This document shows positions 42,160 through 51,192 of a stretch of 64,000 nucleotides of DNA, in pieces. Every line of letters starts with the position of its first letter. The stretch's first letter is position 1. The position numbers and the translations under genes are program-made. Where the stretch lies: the NCBI RefSeq assembly GCF_026342405.1, contig NZ_JAPEMU010000001.1, forward strand, positions 5,208,001-5,272,000, written 5' to 3'. This stretch comes from Kitasatospora sp. NBC_00240. GTDB lineage: Bacteria; Actinomycetota; Actinomycetes; Streptomycetales; Streptomycetaceae. The notes beneath the pieces are model-generated. The model was not told the DNA's origin. It made no database searches and worked only from the letters and a program-made list of their open reading frames with translations.

Positions 42160-43668
42160 ATGACGGCTTTCGTACTGGTGTCGGGCAGTTGGACCGGTGG
42201 CTGGATCTGGCAGGAGCTGGCAGCCCGGCTGCGCGAGTCGGGCGCCGAGGTGCACCCGGCGACGCTCACCGGCATGGGGGACCGCCGCCACCTGGCGGGC
42301 CCCGGCACCGACCTGGAGACCCACGTCGAGGACCTGGTCCAGCTGATCGACGAGGTGGACGCGCCGCAGCTGGTGATCGTCGGCCACGACTACGGCATCC
42401 ACCCGGTGCTGGGCGCCGCCGACCGGCGCCCGGACCGGATCGCCCGGATCGTGTACCTGGACGCCGGGATGCCGCAGGACGGCGACGCCGCGCTCCAGGT
42501 GGCCGACCAGGCCGTCCGCGACCTCCTGCTCGACGCCGCCGAGCAGGAGAACGCCGACTGGCGGATCCCCGCGCCCGCGCCCGACGAGTGGCAGCGCGGC
42601 GGCAGCGTCGCCGGGCTCTCCGAGGAGGCCCTGGCGCGGATGACCCGGCTCGCGGCACCGCAGCCGCGGGGCACCCTCACCCAGCCGCTCCGCCTGTCGG
42701 GCGCGACCGCCGGCCTGCCGACCACCGGCGTGTTCTGCACGGTGAACGGGACGAGCATCGCCATGGTGCAGGCCCTGGTGGGCTTCGGCGACCCGCGCCT
42801 GCAGTCGCTGACCGACCCGCAGGTGAGCTTCTTCGACCTCGACACCGGCCACTGGCCGATGCTCTCGGCCCCCGGGGAGCTGTCCGCCGTACTGCTCGCC
42901 GCCGCCGCCGGCGAGGGCCACCGGCTGTCCGCGGCGGCCACCGAGCGGCCCGCGCACCTCGATCCCTTCCTGCTGGACCTTCCGGAGCGCCCCCGGGAGC
43001 GGGTCGGGGCGGTCGACCTCTACCGCCCCGACGGCGACCTGCCGGCGCCGGCGATCGTGTTCGTCCACGGCGGCCCGGTGCCGGCCGAGATGCGGCCCAC
43101 CCCGCGCGACTGGCCGACCTTCGTCGGCTACGCCCGGTACGTCGCGGGCCTGGGCGCCGTCGGGGTGACGGTGGACCACGGGCTGCACGACCTGCACGAC
43201 TACGCCGAGGCCGCCGAGAACGTCTCCGCGGCGGTCGAACTCGTCCGGGCCGACCCGCGGGTCGACGGCGACCGCATCGCGATCTGGTACTTCTCCGGCG
43301 GCGGGCCGCTCTCGGCGGAGGTGCTCGCGGCGCCCCCGTCCTGGCTGCGCTGCGTCGCGGCGACCTACCCCGTCCTCGCGCCGCTGCCCAACTGGGGGAT
43401 GGCCGCCGACGGCCGGTTCGTCCCCGCCACGGCGGTGCGTTCCGCGGGCGCGCTGCCGATCGTCCTGACCCGGGTGGAGCTGGAACGCACGGACATCGAC
43501 GCCACGATCGAGAAGTTCCTGGCCGCCGCGAAGGACGCCGGGGCCGACGTCGAGGTGGTCGACGTGCCCGGCGGCCACCACGGCTTCGAGACCGTCGACC
43601 TGACGGAGGAGGCCCGCGAGGCCGTGCGGCACGCCGTCCGGTCCGTCCTGGGCCACCTGCGCGGCTGA
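42160..43668 (+). CDS. Two-domain alpha/beta hydrolase fusion
   Basis: A 502-residue cytoplasmic protein, ATG after GGAGG. Residues 1-245 are an EstC/salicylate-esterase-like hydrolase whose nucleophile elbow reads G-H-D-Y-G with Asp77 where esterases have Ser; a late GHW carries the His (about 228). Residues about 265-502 are a dienelactone-hydrolase-like domain with FVHGGP, nucleophile Ser379 in WYFSGGGP and His in GGHHGFE (473-474). The two folds are normally separate genes. The Asp77 elbow is as in dehalogenases and epoxide hydrolases. Expression appears to be under a MerR-type promoter. The substrate is unknown. Confidence 0.85.
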   Translation: MTAFVLVSGSWTGGWIWQELAARLRESGAEVHPATLTGMGDRRHLAGPGTDLETHVEDLVQLIDEVDAPQLVIVGHDYGIHPVLGAADRRPDRIARIVYLDAGMPQDGDAALQVADQAVRDLLLDAAEQENADWRIPAPAPDEWQRGGSVAGLSEEALARMTRLAAPQPRGTLTQPLRLSGATAGLPTTGVFCTVNGTSIAMVQALVGFGDPRLQSLTDPQVSFFDLDTGHWPMLSAPGELSAVLLAAAAGEGHRLSAAATERPAHLDPFLLDLPERPRERVGAVDLYRPDGDLPAPAIVFVHGGPVPAEMRPTPRDWPTFVGYARYVAGLGAVGVTVDHGLHDLHDYAEAAENVSAAVELVRADPRVDGDRIAIWYFSGGGPLSAEVLAAPPSWLRCVAATYPVLAPLPNWGMAADGRFVPATAVRSAGALPIVLTRVELERTDIDATIEKFLAAAKDAGADVEVVDVPGGHHGFETVDLTEEAREAVRHAVRSVLGHLRG

Positions 43669-43690
43669 GGCCGCCGGCCATCGGCCGGTG

Positions 43691-43735
43691 CGCGCCGAGG
43701 GTCCCGACCACGGGGGAGTCGGGACCCTCGGCGCG
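43691..43735 (+). terminator. Very strong intrinsic terminator
   Basis: A perfect 18-bp stem (43691-43708 and 43718-43735) with a 9-nt loop, 22 nt after the hydrolase stop codon. Confidence 0.9.
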
Positions 43736-43970
43736 GGCGGGGCGGCCGGGCTGGCCGGCGGCCTCCTCCGTACGAGTGAGTCGGGCCGGTGGGGCGTCCT
43801 GCTGCCGAGGGGGCGGTGGCCCCGGCGCGGCGGCCTCCGGGGCGGCACGCCCGCGTCCGGGCGTGCCGCCGTCGGGGGGCGTCCAGGATTGGTGCCCGTC
43901 CAGGAGTGGTGCCGGGTTCAGGAGCAGGCGCCGGCCCCGGAGCGGTGGCGGTTCGTGAACAGCGTCGGCT
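43736..43970. other. Gene-free stretch between convergent genes
   Basis: Together with the terminator this makes about 300 bp without a gene. It has an imperfect direct repeat near 43880-43915 (GTCCAGGATTGGTGCCC and GTCCAGGAGTGGTGCC). Nothing else is recognised. Confidence 0.4.
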
Positions 43971-45776
43971 TCAGGGGCGGGGAACCGGGACCGCCGCGAG
44001 CATCGGGAGCGAGGACAGGTGCTCCTCCGGGACGTCGAAGGCCGCGGTCAGCGCGGCCAGGTGCGGGGCCAGGCGGGCGACCAGCCGCCGCCGGGTCCCG
44101 GCGAGCGCCCCGACCTGCCCGGCGGTCAGTGCCTTCCCGACCAGCAGCAGTCCGCTGCGCGAGTCCACCTGCCCGAGCAGGAAGAGCGCGCCCAGGTCCG
44201 CCAGGACGGCGCGCGTGGCGGGGTCGGCGACCCGCGCGCAGGCCGCGACGAAGGCGTCCGCGGCCTGCCCCACCGCGTACGCCTCGACGAGGGCCAGCGC
44301 GGCGTCGGACGCGTTGTTCCAGCGCCCCAGGCCGTCGCCCGACCCGCCGCCGCGAAGGTCGCGCCGGGCGGCCGAGTGCCAGTGGTGCTCGGCGGCGGCG
44401 AGAGCCCGCCGGAGGAAGGCCAGGTCGGTCAGGTCCTCCGCGCCGGTGGCCACCTCGGGCGCCGGGGCCGACGCGTGGCCGAAGATCATCTCGGCGCCGG
44501 CCTTGCACCAGACCGCCAGGTTGTCCCCCTCGGCGGTGATCGCCCCGTCCACGTTGGCCGCGTACTCCGCCAGGCCGTTCACCGGGAAGAGCCCCTGGGC
44601 CCCGCAGCGCTCCCGGCTCTCGATCGTGATGTCCCTGGACCGCCAGGTGATCCAGCCCTTGGCGACCGCCACCAGGCGCTCCGCCGCCGCGCGCTCCTCG
44701 GGCCGGTGGGTGATCCACCGTTCGGTGACCGCCCGGTGGAGGAAGGTCATGGCGTACGCGGTGGCCACACAGTCCAGCAGCCGGCCGTGGTGGCTGCGGT
44801 GCGCGGCCAGCGGGACCCGGCCCCCGTCGCCCGCACCGGAGATCTGCCGCACGTACGCGTAGCGGACCGCGGCGGCCAGGGCCGCCCGACAGCCGCCGAG
44901 GGTGCTCGCGCTCATGCAGAGCTTGCCCACCGTCACCCGGCCGATGGCGTGCAGGAACCGCTTGCGCGAGCTGCCCACCGCGCTGGTGAAGGTGCCGTCC
45001 GGCAGCAGCCGTCCGTGCGGCCCCTGGATCAGCGCGGTCCGCGGCAGGCGGACGTGGTGGAAGCCGGTGACGCAGTGGTCCACCGGACTGCCGACCCGCT
45101 CCGGCAGCAGCGCGACGGTGACTCCCGGCAGCGTCCCCCGGCGGTCGCTCAGCGGGGTGAGGAACAGGAAGACGCCCTGGTCCCGGCCGTCGACCAGCAG
45201 CCGGGCGGCGACGAGCGCCGTCTTCGGCCCGCCCGCCGGGCCGGTGTTCGGCATGTACTTCCGTGCGCCCTCGTTCGGCGTGTGCAGCACGAAACCGTCG
45301 AGTTCACGGTCGTAGCGGGCGACGGTCTCCAACGCGGCCGCGTCGTTCCCGTGTGCCCGCTCGGTGCACAGGAAGGTGCCGATGCGGGCCAGGGAGGCGA
45401 ACTCGCCCAGTTCGCGGGGCGGCGACACCTCGTCGTCGAGCACGCTGCCCAGGAAGAGGTTGTAGTGGATGCCGGCCACGGTCGCCGTCGCGCCGTCCAC
45501 CACCGCGGCCCATTCGTGCAGCGCGGCCAGCTCGCGCGGATCCCCGGCCAGCCACTGCGGGGAGAGCGGAAGTTCGGCGTTCAGTGCCCGCAGGCGGTCG
45601 TACGCGAGCTGCCACCTCTCCTCGATCCGGGCCCCGGGGCGGTAGCGGAACAGATCGGCGGAGACGGCTTTGCGCCAGTGCCCGTGGAGGTAGGCGCCGT
45701 CCGGACCGTCCTCGAAGAGGACCTCGGTTAAGCCGTCGGGGTCGAGGGTGGCAGGGGCGTCGGTCGTGATCATCAT
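43971..45776 (-). CDS. Acyl-CoA oxidase/dehydrogenase-like flavoprotein, TTA codon near start
   Basis: A 601-residue protein, ATG 45776, no clear ribosome-binding site. The acyl-CoA oxidase layout is visible: an N-domain with SLARIGTFLCTERAHGNDAAALETVARYD (FAD/substrate region), the middle beta domain (GVFLFLTPLSDRRGTLPGVTV, VDHCVTGFHHVRLPR), and helical C-domains with GAQGLFPVNGLAEYAANVDGAITAEGDNLAV. The last part carries the catalytic-base region and the E-G-D-N motif typical of oxidases. It would oxidise acyl-CoA thioesters with O2 or ETF. Codon 16 (45729-45731) is TTA, so translation may need the bldA tRNA. Divergent from a TetR gene. Confidence 0.87.
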   Translation of the reverse strand: MMITTDAPATLDPDGLTEVLFEDGPDGAYLHGHWRKAVSADLFRYRPGARIEERWQLAYDRLRALNAELPLSPQWLAGDPRELAALHEWAAVVDGATATVAGIHYNLFLGSVLDDEVSPPRELGEFASLARIGTFLCTERAHGNDAAALETVARYDRELDGFVLHTPNEGARKYMPNTGPAGGPKTALVAARLLVDGRDQGVFLFLTPLSDRRGTLPGVTVALLPERVGSPVDHCVTGFHHVRLPRTALIQGPHGRLLPDGTFTSAVGSSRKRFLHAIGRVTVGKLCMSASTLGGCRAALAAAVRYAYVRQISGAGDGGRVPLAAHRSHHGRLLDCVATAYAMTFLHRAVTERWITHRPEERAAAERLVAVAKGWITWRSRDITIESRERCGAQGLFPVNGLAEYAANVDGAITAEGDNLAVWCKAGAEMIFGHASAPAPEVATGAEDLTDLAFLRRALAAAEHHWHSAARRDLRGGGSGDGLGRWNNASDAALALVEAYAVGQAADAFVAACARVADPATRAVLADLGALFLLGQVDSRSGLLLVGKALTAGQVGALAGTRRRLVARLAPHLAALTAAFDVPEEHLSSLPMLAAVPVPRP

Positions 45777-45897
45777 GATCGGTCCAACGACGGCGGGCGC
45801 GGTCGGGAACGATCTTCGTGTTGCCGTTCCGTAAATCCTGGGGCCGCCCGGCCGATGCGGCCGCCCCCTCCGTCCCGCTGCGCATCGACGCTTGTTC

Positions 45898-45913
45898 TTG
45901 AATGGGCATTCAT
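45898..45913. promoter_or_regulatory. TetR operator, copy 1 (in front of the TetR gene)
   Basis: TTGAAT-GGGC-ATTCAT is a near-perfect 6-4-6 palindrome ending 13 bp before the TetR start codon. The same pattern recurs before the downstream quinone oxidoreductase. Confidence 0.75.
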
Positions 45914-45926
45914 GTATGTTCTCCGC

Positions 45927-46511
45927 ATGCCCAGACCCCGCGAGTTCGAGCCCGAAGCCGTCCTGAACCAGGCGATGCTTCGGTTCTGGGAGCGCGGCTA
46001 CCGGGCCACCTCGATCGAGGACCTGGTGAAGGCGACCGGAGTGAAGCCCGGCAGCATCTACAGCGCCTTCCCCGGCGGCAAGCGTGCGCTGTTCCTGAAG
46101 TCGCTGGAGCGCTACTCCAAGCTGGTCGTCCCGCAGAAGCTCGGCGAACTGGAGGCCCCGAGCGCCTCGCTGGCAGAGCTCCGCGGCTACTTCGACGGAC
46201 TGGTGCGCGATCTGCTCAGCCCCGAGGGCAGGCAGGGCTGCCTGCTGGTGAACACGGCGATCGAGAACGCGGCCGGCGACGACGAGGCCGCGGCCGTGGT
46301 GCGCGGCCACCTGGCCCGGCTGGAGCGGTGTATGGCCACGGCGCTGCGGAACGCGCGCAGCCAGGGCGAGGTGCGGGCCTCGGTGGATCCGGAGGGCGGC
46401 GCGAAGCTGCTGGTCGCGACCTGCCAGGGCCTGATGGTGGTGGGTAAGGCGAATCCCGACGAGGCGGTGCTGCGCGCGATCGCGGACAACGCCTTCGCCG
46501 TACTCGCCTGA
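45927..46511 (+). CDS. TetR/AcrR-family regulator
   Basis: A 194-residue protein; ATG 45927 (MPRPREFEPEAVLNQAM) is where homology begins. ATG 45912 lies within the operator. The HTH is TSIEDLVKATGVKPGSIYSAFPGGKRALF. The C-terminal domain, with Leu-rich GRQGCLLVNTAIENAAGDDEAAAVV, is of the TetR_C_16/YxaF-like kind whose members respond to oxidants or quinones. The operator copies at 45898 and 46619 indicate autoregulation and control of the oxidoreductase that follows. Confidence 0.93.
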   Translation: MPRPREFEPEAVLNQAMLRFWERGYRATSIEDLVKATGVKPGSIYSAFPGGKRALFLKSLERYSKLVVPQKLGELEAPSASLAELRGYFDGLVRDLLSPEGRQGCLLVNTAIENAAGDDEAAAVVRGHLARLERCMATALRNARSQGEVRASVDPEGGAKLLVATCQGLMVVGKANPDEAVLRAIADNAFAVLA

Positions 46512-46618
46512 TCTCCGTACTCGCCCGACCGCCGTCCTGCGGTCCGTCTTCCGGGGTGCGGCAGGGGAAGGAAGGAACACGGGCCACCCAGGCGGTGGCT
46601 CTTTTTTCGGCCAAATAT

Positions 46619-46634
46619 TTGAATCAGTATTCAA
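46619..46634. promoter_or_regulatory. TetR operator, copy 2 (in front of the oxidoreductase)
   Basis: TTGAAT-CAGT-ATTCAA is a perfect 6-4-6 palindrome 15 bp before the start codon of the oxidoreductase, with arms identical to copy 1 apart from the last base. Confidence 0.8.
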
Positions 46635-46649
46635 GAACGGAGTTCGATC

Positions 46650-47630
46650 ATGAAGGCCATCGTCATTTCTGCCTACGGCGGTCCCGAGGTGCTCACCGTC
46701 ACCGAGCTGCCCGACCCCGTACCCGCCCCCGACGAGGTGCTGATCCGGGTCAAGGCGTTCGGCCTCAACCACGCCGAGGCCTACATGCGGGCCGGCGCCT
46801 GGGGCGAGGTGGCGGCCGTCCCCGGGATCGAGTGCGCCGGGGTGGTCGAGTCCGACCCCTCCGGCCGACTGGCGCCCGGCGCCGCCGTGGTGGCGATCCT
46901 CGGCGGCATGGGACGCACCCGCGACGGCAGCTACGCGGAGCTGGTGACGGTCCCCGCGACCAACGTGGTCGCGGTGCGCGCGTCCCTCGGGTGGGCCGAA
47001 CTGGCGGCCGTCCCCGAGGTGTACGCGACGGCGTGGAGCGGCCTGTTCGGCAACCTGGACCTGCGCACCGGTGAAACCGTCCTCGTGCGCGGCGCGACCT
47101 CCTCGCTCGGCCAGGCCGCCGTCAGCCTCGCCGTCGATCGCGGCGCCCAGGTCCTCGCCACCACCCGTACCCCGGCCCACGCGGCCCTGCTCAAGGAACT
47201 CGGAGCCCACGACGTCCTCATCGACGACGGCCTGCTCGCCCCACAGGTGAAGGAGCGGGGCATCGCCGTGGACGCCGTCCTCGACATCGTCGGCAACAGC
47301 GCCCTGCGGGACTCCCTGGCCACGGTCCGGGCACGCGGCCGGGTCTGCCAGATCGGCTTCCTCGGCGGCTTCGACCCCGTCCCGGACTTCGACCCGATCG
47401 CCGACCTGCCCACCGGCGTCCAGCTCAGCTTCTTCGCCAGCGCCTTCGTCCTGGGCGGCCCCGCGTTCCCGCTCGCCGACGTACCCCTGGAGCAGATCTA
47501 CGCCAAGGTCGCGGCGGGCACCCTCCGGGCCGGGCCGGTCAGGGTCTTCCGGTTCGACGAGATCGTGGAGGCCCACCGGGTCATGGAATCCGGCCAGGCA
47601 CTGGGCAAGATGACCGTCACCGTGGACTGA
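46650..47630 (+). CDS. Zinc-independent MDR-family NADPH:quinone oxidoreductase-like protein
   Basis: A 326-residue medium-chain dehydrogenase/reductase, ATG 46650. The GroES-like N-domain opens MKAIVISAYGGPEVL and has FGLNHAEAYMRAG. The Rossmann domain has VLVRGATSSLGQAAVSLAVDRG. The zinc-ligand cysteines of alcohol dehydrogenases are missing, as in quinone reductases. It should reduce quinones or enones with NADPH in the cytoplasm. Transcribed in the same direction as the TetR gene but from its own operator-bearing promoter. Confidence 0.92.
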   Translation: MKAIVISAYGGPEVLTVTELPDPVPAPDEVLIRVKAFGLNHAEAYMRAGAWGEVAAVPGIECAGVVESDPSGRLAPGAAVVAILGGMGRTRDGSYAELVTVPATNVVAVRASLGWAELAAVPEVYATAWSGLFGNLDLRTGETVLVRGATSSLGQAAVSLAVDRGAQVLATTRTPAHAALLKELGAHDVLIDDGLLAPQVKERGIAVDAVLDIVGNSALRDSLATVRARGRVCQIGFLGGFDPVPDFDPIADLPTGVQLSFFASAFVLGGPAFPLADVPLEQIYAKVAAGTLRAGPVRVFRFDEIVEAHRVMESGQALGKMTVTVD

Positions 47631-48021
47631 CGCGCGGCCCCGGTCGGTCGTCCCGGTCGTCCCGGTCGTCCCGGCCGGTCGTCCCGGCCGGCCGTCCCGG
47701 CCGGTGGCCCGGCCGGGGCGACCGGCGTCGCCGGCCGGTGGCCCGGCCCGTGGAGACGCGGCTCACGGGTTGTGGTTCGGACGAAACTCGACCTCGGTGA
47801 AGGCAACCGCCACCGTAACCACGGCGACCGGTTGTCCAGACCGCGACCAATCCCTACTTCTTTGCTGATCCGGCTCCATGACTGAGATCCCACAGGCCGA
47901 GGGTGCCGGCCGAGCCGGTGGCGAGTCGCGACCGATTTCCGCCTCTCCCCGGTGAGTGCACCGCAGGCCGCAGATGTTCTGGGCCTGCGGCGGCGTGAAC
48001 CGCTGCTTGCAGCTCCGGTGC
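47631..48021. other. Intergenic region with GC-rich reiterations, then a more AT-balanced stretch
   Basis: From 47641 to about 47750 there are overlapping reiterations of TCCCGGTCG/TCCCGGCCG. From about 47760 to 47960 the composition is more balanced than in neighbours. I find no conserved reading frame. It could be a decayed gene. Confidence 0.4.
47962..47991 (-). terminator. Terminator after the secreted-protein gene
   Basis: CCGCAGGCC and GGCCTGCGG form a perfect 9-bp stem with a 12-nt loop, about 30 nt beyond the stop codon of the minus-strand gene at 48022. Confidence 0.65.
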
Positions 48022-49233
48022 TCAGCCGCCGCCGTAGGTGGCCTGGTTGACGGCGAAGACGTTGCGTCCGCCTGTGGTCTCCTGCAGCGACCACAGCAGG
48101 TCGGGGTCGGCGGTGTCCTCCCAGTAGGAGAGGCTCTCGCCGCCGCCCACCCAGGCGAAGGTGGCGGGGCCGGCGGTCGGGGTCCAGTAGTAGAGCTTCT
48201 TCTGACCCGAGGAGTTGAACCACCACCGGCCGTTGTGGGAGGCCACGCCGTTGAGGTTGTACCAGGGCAGTTGGAGGGCCTGAGCGGCGGTCGTCGTCGC
48301 GGCGAACGTCGTCGCCCCCGATGCGAAGGGGAAGCGGACAGCCCTCGGCGGACGGTTGGGGTAGTCGGTGCAGCCCGACTGGCAGGTGTACTCCGCCATC
48401 ACGATCGACTTGCTGACCCGGTCGAGGGAGATCGACGACCACACCAGGTCCGTGTCGGAGGTCGTCCGCGACGTGACCGTGCCGATCTGCGGCAGCACGT
48501 AGGCGTAGTTGTGGGCGTAGTAGAGCGTCCCGGACTGCCGGCCGATCTGGTCGGCGGTGCCGCCGGGGTCGGTGTTGAGGATCTTGCGCATGTCGAAGAC
48601 GCGCATGCCGTGCCCGGTGTCGGCGACATAGAGGTAGTTGCCGTACCACGAGACACCGCCGGCGTGGATCGGGATGTCCTTGAAGTTCGGCGCCGCCGCC
48701 GTGCCGGTCGGCTCCACCAGGAGGATCTTCCGGTAGGTGTTGGGGTAGGTGGCGTCCCAGTCGACCAGCGTGATCCGACTGCGCTGCTGGGGCCGGGCGC
48801 TGCCGCAGCCGTCCTTGGTGTACCAGCTCACCAGCACGAGCTGGTGGCCGTCGTAGTTGCCGCTGTCCGCGGTCCCGACGGCGTCACGGCTCGTGGTGAT
48901 GCCCTGCGGGAAGCTCTGGCAGTCGGAGTTGTCGCCGTCGTCGAACCGGAAGCCGGTGGACAGGCCGCCGACCGAGAAGGACGAGGGGAGCGCCTGCCGG
49001 TCGTGGTTCGCGTTCTCCATCACCGTGTGCACGGCGGAGGTCCCCAGCGCCGTGACCAGGGCCGAGTCGAGCGTGTCGAACCGGTGGTAGTCCGCGGTGA
49101 GGGTGTACTCGGACGCGGGCAGCGTCGTCGGCGCCGCAGCGGCCGCCGCGGGCGACGCGCCGACCGTCGCAGCGGCGACGAGCAGGCCGGCTGCGAACAT
49201 CGCCCGCACTGTGTTGCGAACGTGACGGAGCAT
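48022..49233 (-). CDS. Secreted protein of unknown function, beta-propeller-like
   Basis: A 403-residue protein. ATG 49233 or the adjoining TTG 49236 may start it; GGAGGGG lies 7 nt before the TTG. A Sec signal peptide is clear (MLRHVRNTVRAMFAAGLLVAAA, cleavage near ASPAAAA-AA). The mature part has regularly spaced Trp/Tyr-Gly-Asn-Tyr-Leu-Tyr-Val-Ala-Asp motifs as in propeller blades (SWYGNYLYVADTGHGMRVFD, YYAHNYAYVLPQIG). Two Cys pairs could form disulfides. I do not recognise the family and see no catalytic motif. Similar proteins are common in streptomycetes. Confidence 0.8.
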   Translation of the reverse strand: MLRHVRNTVRAMFAAGLLVAAATVGASPAAAAAAPTTLPASEYTLTADYHRFDTLDSALVTALGTSAVHTVMENANHDRQALPSSFSVGGLSTGFRFDDGDNSDCQSFPQGITTSRDAVGTADSGNYDGHQLVLVSWYTKDGCGSARPQQRSRITLVDWDATYPNTYRKILLVEPTGTAAAPNFKDIPIHAGGVSWYGNYLYVADTGHGMRVFDMRKILNTDPGGTADQIGRQSGTLYYAHNYAYVLPQIGTVTSRTTSDTDLVWSSISLDRVSKSIVMAEYTCQSGCTDYPNRPPRAVRFPFASGATTFAATTTAAQALQLPWYNLNGVASHNGRWWFNSSGQKKLYYWTPTAGPATFAWVGGGESLSYWEDTADPDLLWSLQETTGGRNVFAVNQATYGGG

Positions 49234-49423
49234 CAAGGCGAGTCCCCTCCACGGAATGGACCGACGCTCGCACACGCTAGGGGCGCGTCGGGCGGTTCGC
49301 AACACCCGGGAGAGGCCGAGCGGGCCCCGAAGCCGCCGCTACCACGGCCGGCCGGAGGCGTCGCGGGCCGGAGCCGTCGTGGGCCCGTCCCCCCGAACCG
49401 GCCGCTCCGGGGCCGGGCCGCCG

Positions 49424-50185
49424 TCAGCCGCCCAGGGTGCGGGCGAAGAGGTCCAGCAGCGCGGCCCAGTGCCGTTCCGTCGCCGCGGAGTCGAATTCGG
49501 AGGTGTCGGACTGCGTGTAGCCGTGGCCCGCCCCCTGGTAGACCTCGCAGCGGTGGACGACGCCCGCCTCGGTGAACGCCTTCTCCAAGCGCTCCTGCTG
49601 CTCGGGCGGCATCGACTCGTCCTGGTCGGCGTGGCCGAAGTACGCCTCCGCGGTCATCGTCGCGGCCGCCAGGTGCGGGCTGTCGGGCTGGTCGGTGGCG
49701 AGGCGGCCGCCATGGAAGCCGCCGATGGCCGCCACCCGGTCCGGGTAGGCGCCGGCCGTGCGCAGGGCGAGCCGTGCGCCCATGCAGTAGCCGGTGATGC
49801 CGATCGGCCCGTCGGCGACCTGCGGGCAGTCGGCGAGCCAGCCGAGATAGGCGTCCGCGTCGGCCACCACCAGGGCGGGCGCCAGTCCCTGGATCAACGG
49901 CATCAGTTGAGCGAACAGCGCATCGCGGTTGTCGTGGTCGATGTGCTCGGGAAGCTCGACCACCGGGGCCCGGCCCTGGCGGTGGAAGACGTTCGGCAGC
50001 AGGACGGCGTAGCCCTCGGCGGCCAGCCGGTCCGCCATCGCGTTCAGCGCCGGCCGCGGCCCGAACGCGTCCTGGTAGAGCAGCACGCCGGGGTGCCGTC
50101 CCTCGCCCGCCGGGCGGACGAAGTACGCCTCCGCCGTACCGTCCCGGGTCGGAATCTCGACAGTGCTCGCGTGTACGGCCGTCAT
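49424..50185 (-). CDS. Dienelactone hydrolase family protein
   Basis: A 253-residue cytoplasmic alpha/beta hydrolase, ATG 50185. The nucleophile elbow is GYCMG with a Cys nucleophile (about 131), as in true dienelactone hydrolase. The acid is in YFGHADQDESMP and the His in YQGAGHGYTQ. The opening EIPTRDGTAEAYFVRP is standard. It opens lactone rings such as those formed in chlorocatechol breakdown, though family members act on other esters. No ring-cleavage dioxygenase is near. Confidence 0.93.
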   Translation of the reverse strand: MTAVHASTVEIPTRDGTAEAYFVRPAGEGRHPGVLLYQDAFGPRPALNAMADRLAAEGYAVLLPNVFHRQGRAPVVELPEHIDHDNRDALFAQLMPLIQGLAPALVVADADAYLGWLADCPQVADGPIGITGYCMGARLALRTAGAYPDRVAAIGGFHGGRLATDQPDSPHLAAATMTAEAYFGHADQDESMPPEQQERLEKAFTEAGVVHRCEVYQGAGHGYTQSDTSEFDSAATERHWAALLDLFARTLGG

Positions 50186-50523
50186 GGTCACAACCTGTCT
50201 CGTGGAGGGCTCTTCCGCATGCCACCCTCTCACCGGGCGGAGCCCGGCGTCCGACCACCCTGACGTGGCCGACGCGCCACGCCGCCGGAACACCGGGCCT
50301 CGCCGGGATCGCGGGCGGCAGTGCACTCGCGTCGATGATCCGCCGGTCCGCGCCGACGGCACAGCGGTACCCGCGAGCGGAAGATGCCGGGACTGCTCCG
50401 AAGGGGTGTCGGCCGAGGGCGCGGGGGAGGGTGCCGGGCGGGGCCTGCGGAGGAGCGGGATTCGTGGGTGCGGGTCCGGCCGTCTCCCGTCCGCCGCTGG
50501 TCCGCACTGCTGGAGTCAGCTGA
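50186..50523. other. Intergenic region, 338 bp
   Basis: This holds the promoter of the dienelactone hydrolase gene. No other conserved frame, operator or RNA is recognised. Confidence 0.4.
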
Positions 50524-51192
50524 CTACTTGCGTCCCGGGGTCCACTTCATACCGAGCCGGTATGCCCGGGAGATTGCGTCCTGGATGGCCGGGCCGTCCT
50601 GCGGGGTGAACCACCTCACCTCGCGCCCGACCACGAGTTCGCCCTTCTGTCGCTTGATCAGAGCGATCGCACAGGCGTGTGCCTGCGGCGGGCACTCGTC
50701 GAGCCGCACCTCGAACCGGTCCCCACGGTCGGAGGTGAGGGTCACCACGGCGTCGAGCCCACGGAAGTCCCCTGAGCCCTCGTAGATGTAGACGAAGAGC
50801 AGCAGTTTCGAGAACTCGGCCTGGTGATCCAGATTGATGACGAGATTCTCGCCGGTGGTCCGTGCACCGGTTCGGTCGTCCGCGTCCAGGGCGACGTACG
50901 GGAAGTGACCCACCGCACCGAACGAATTCCCCAGAGCCTGGACAACGGTCTTGCTGCCGTCGCTGAACCTGATCATGCAGCCGAGATCGAGGTCCACGTC
51001 TTTGGTGGTTCCCGCCCGCAGCGAGGCCTGCATCCTTCGGAACAGACCTCGTGCTTCCCCGGCCTCCCGCTGGGCGACGGCCCGTGCCGAGGTCCAGTTC
51101 AGGTTGACCCGGATGAGCCCGGACGTCACGCCGTGCTTGTTCAAGGAGACGGTGGGGGACGCCTTCGTCAGGACTACTGCTTCGGAGGCCAT
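50524..51192 (-). CDS. TerD-family protein
   Basis: A 222-residue protein, ATG 51192. It begins VVLTKASPTVSLNKHGVTSG, and the TerD core follows: VRVNLNWT, VDLDLGCMIRFSDGSKTVVQALG, DDRTGARTTGENLVINLD with the acidic calcium-binding-type residues. The C-terminal part is VVTLTSDRGDRFEVRLDECPPQAHACAIALI and a short tail with RWFTPQ. TerD proteins bind calcium and belong to chemical-stress (tellurite) systems, usually in clusters. Here it is alone, so its partners are elsewhere. Confidence 0.88.
   Translation of the reverse strand: MASEAVVLTKASPTVSLNKHGVTSGLIRVNLNWTSARAVAQREAGEARGLFRRMQASLRAGTTKDVDLDLGCMIRFSDGSKTVVQALGNSFGAVGHFPYVALDADDRTGARTTGENLVINLDHQAEFSKLLLFVYIYEGSGDFRGLDAVVTLTSDRGDRFEVRLDECPPQAHACAIALIKRQKGELVVGREVRWFTPQDGPAIQDAISRAYRLGMKWTPGRK

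Noticed and set aside
47641..47750. TCCCGGTCG reiterations considered as CRISPR or binding-site array
   Set aside because: They are irregular in spacing and length and look like GC-rich slippage products.
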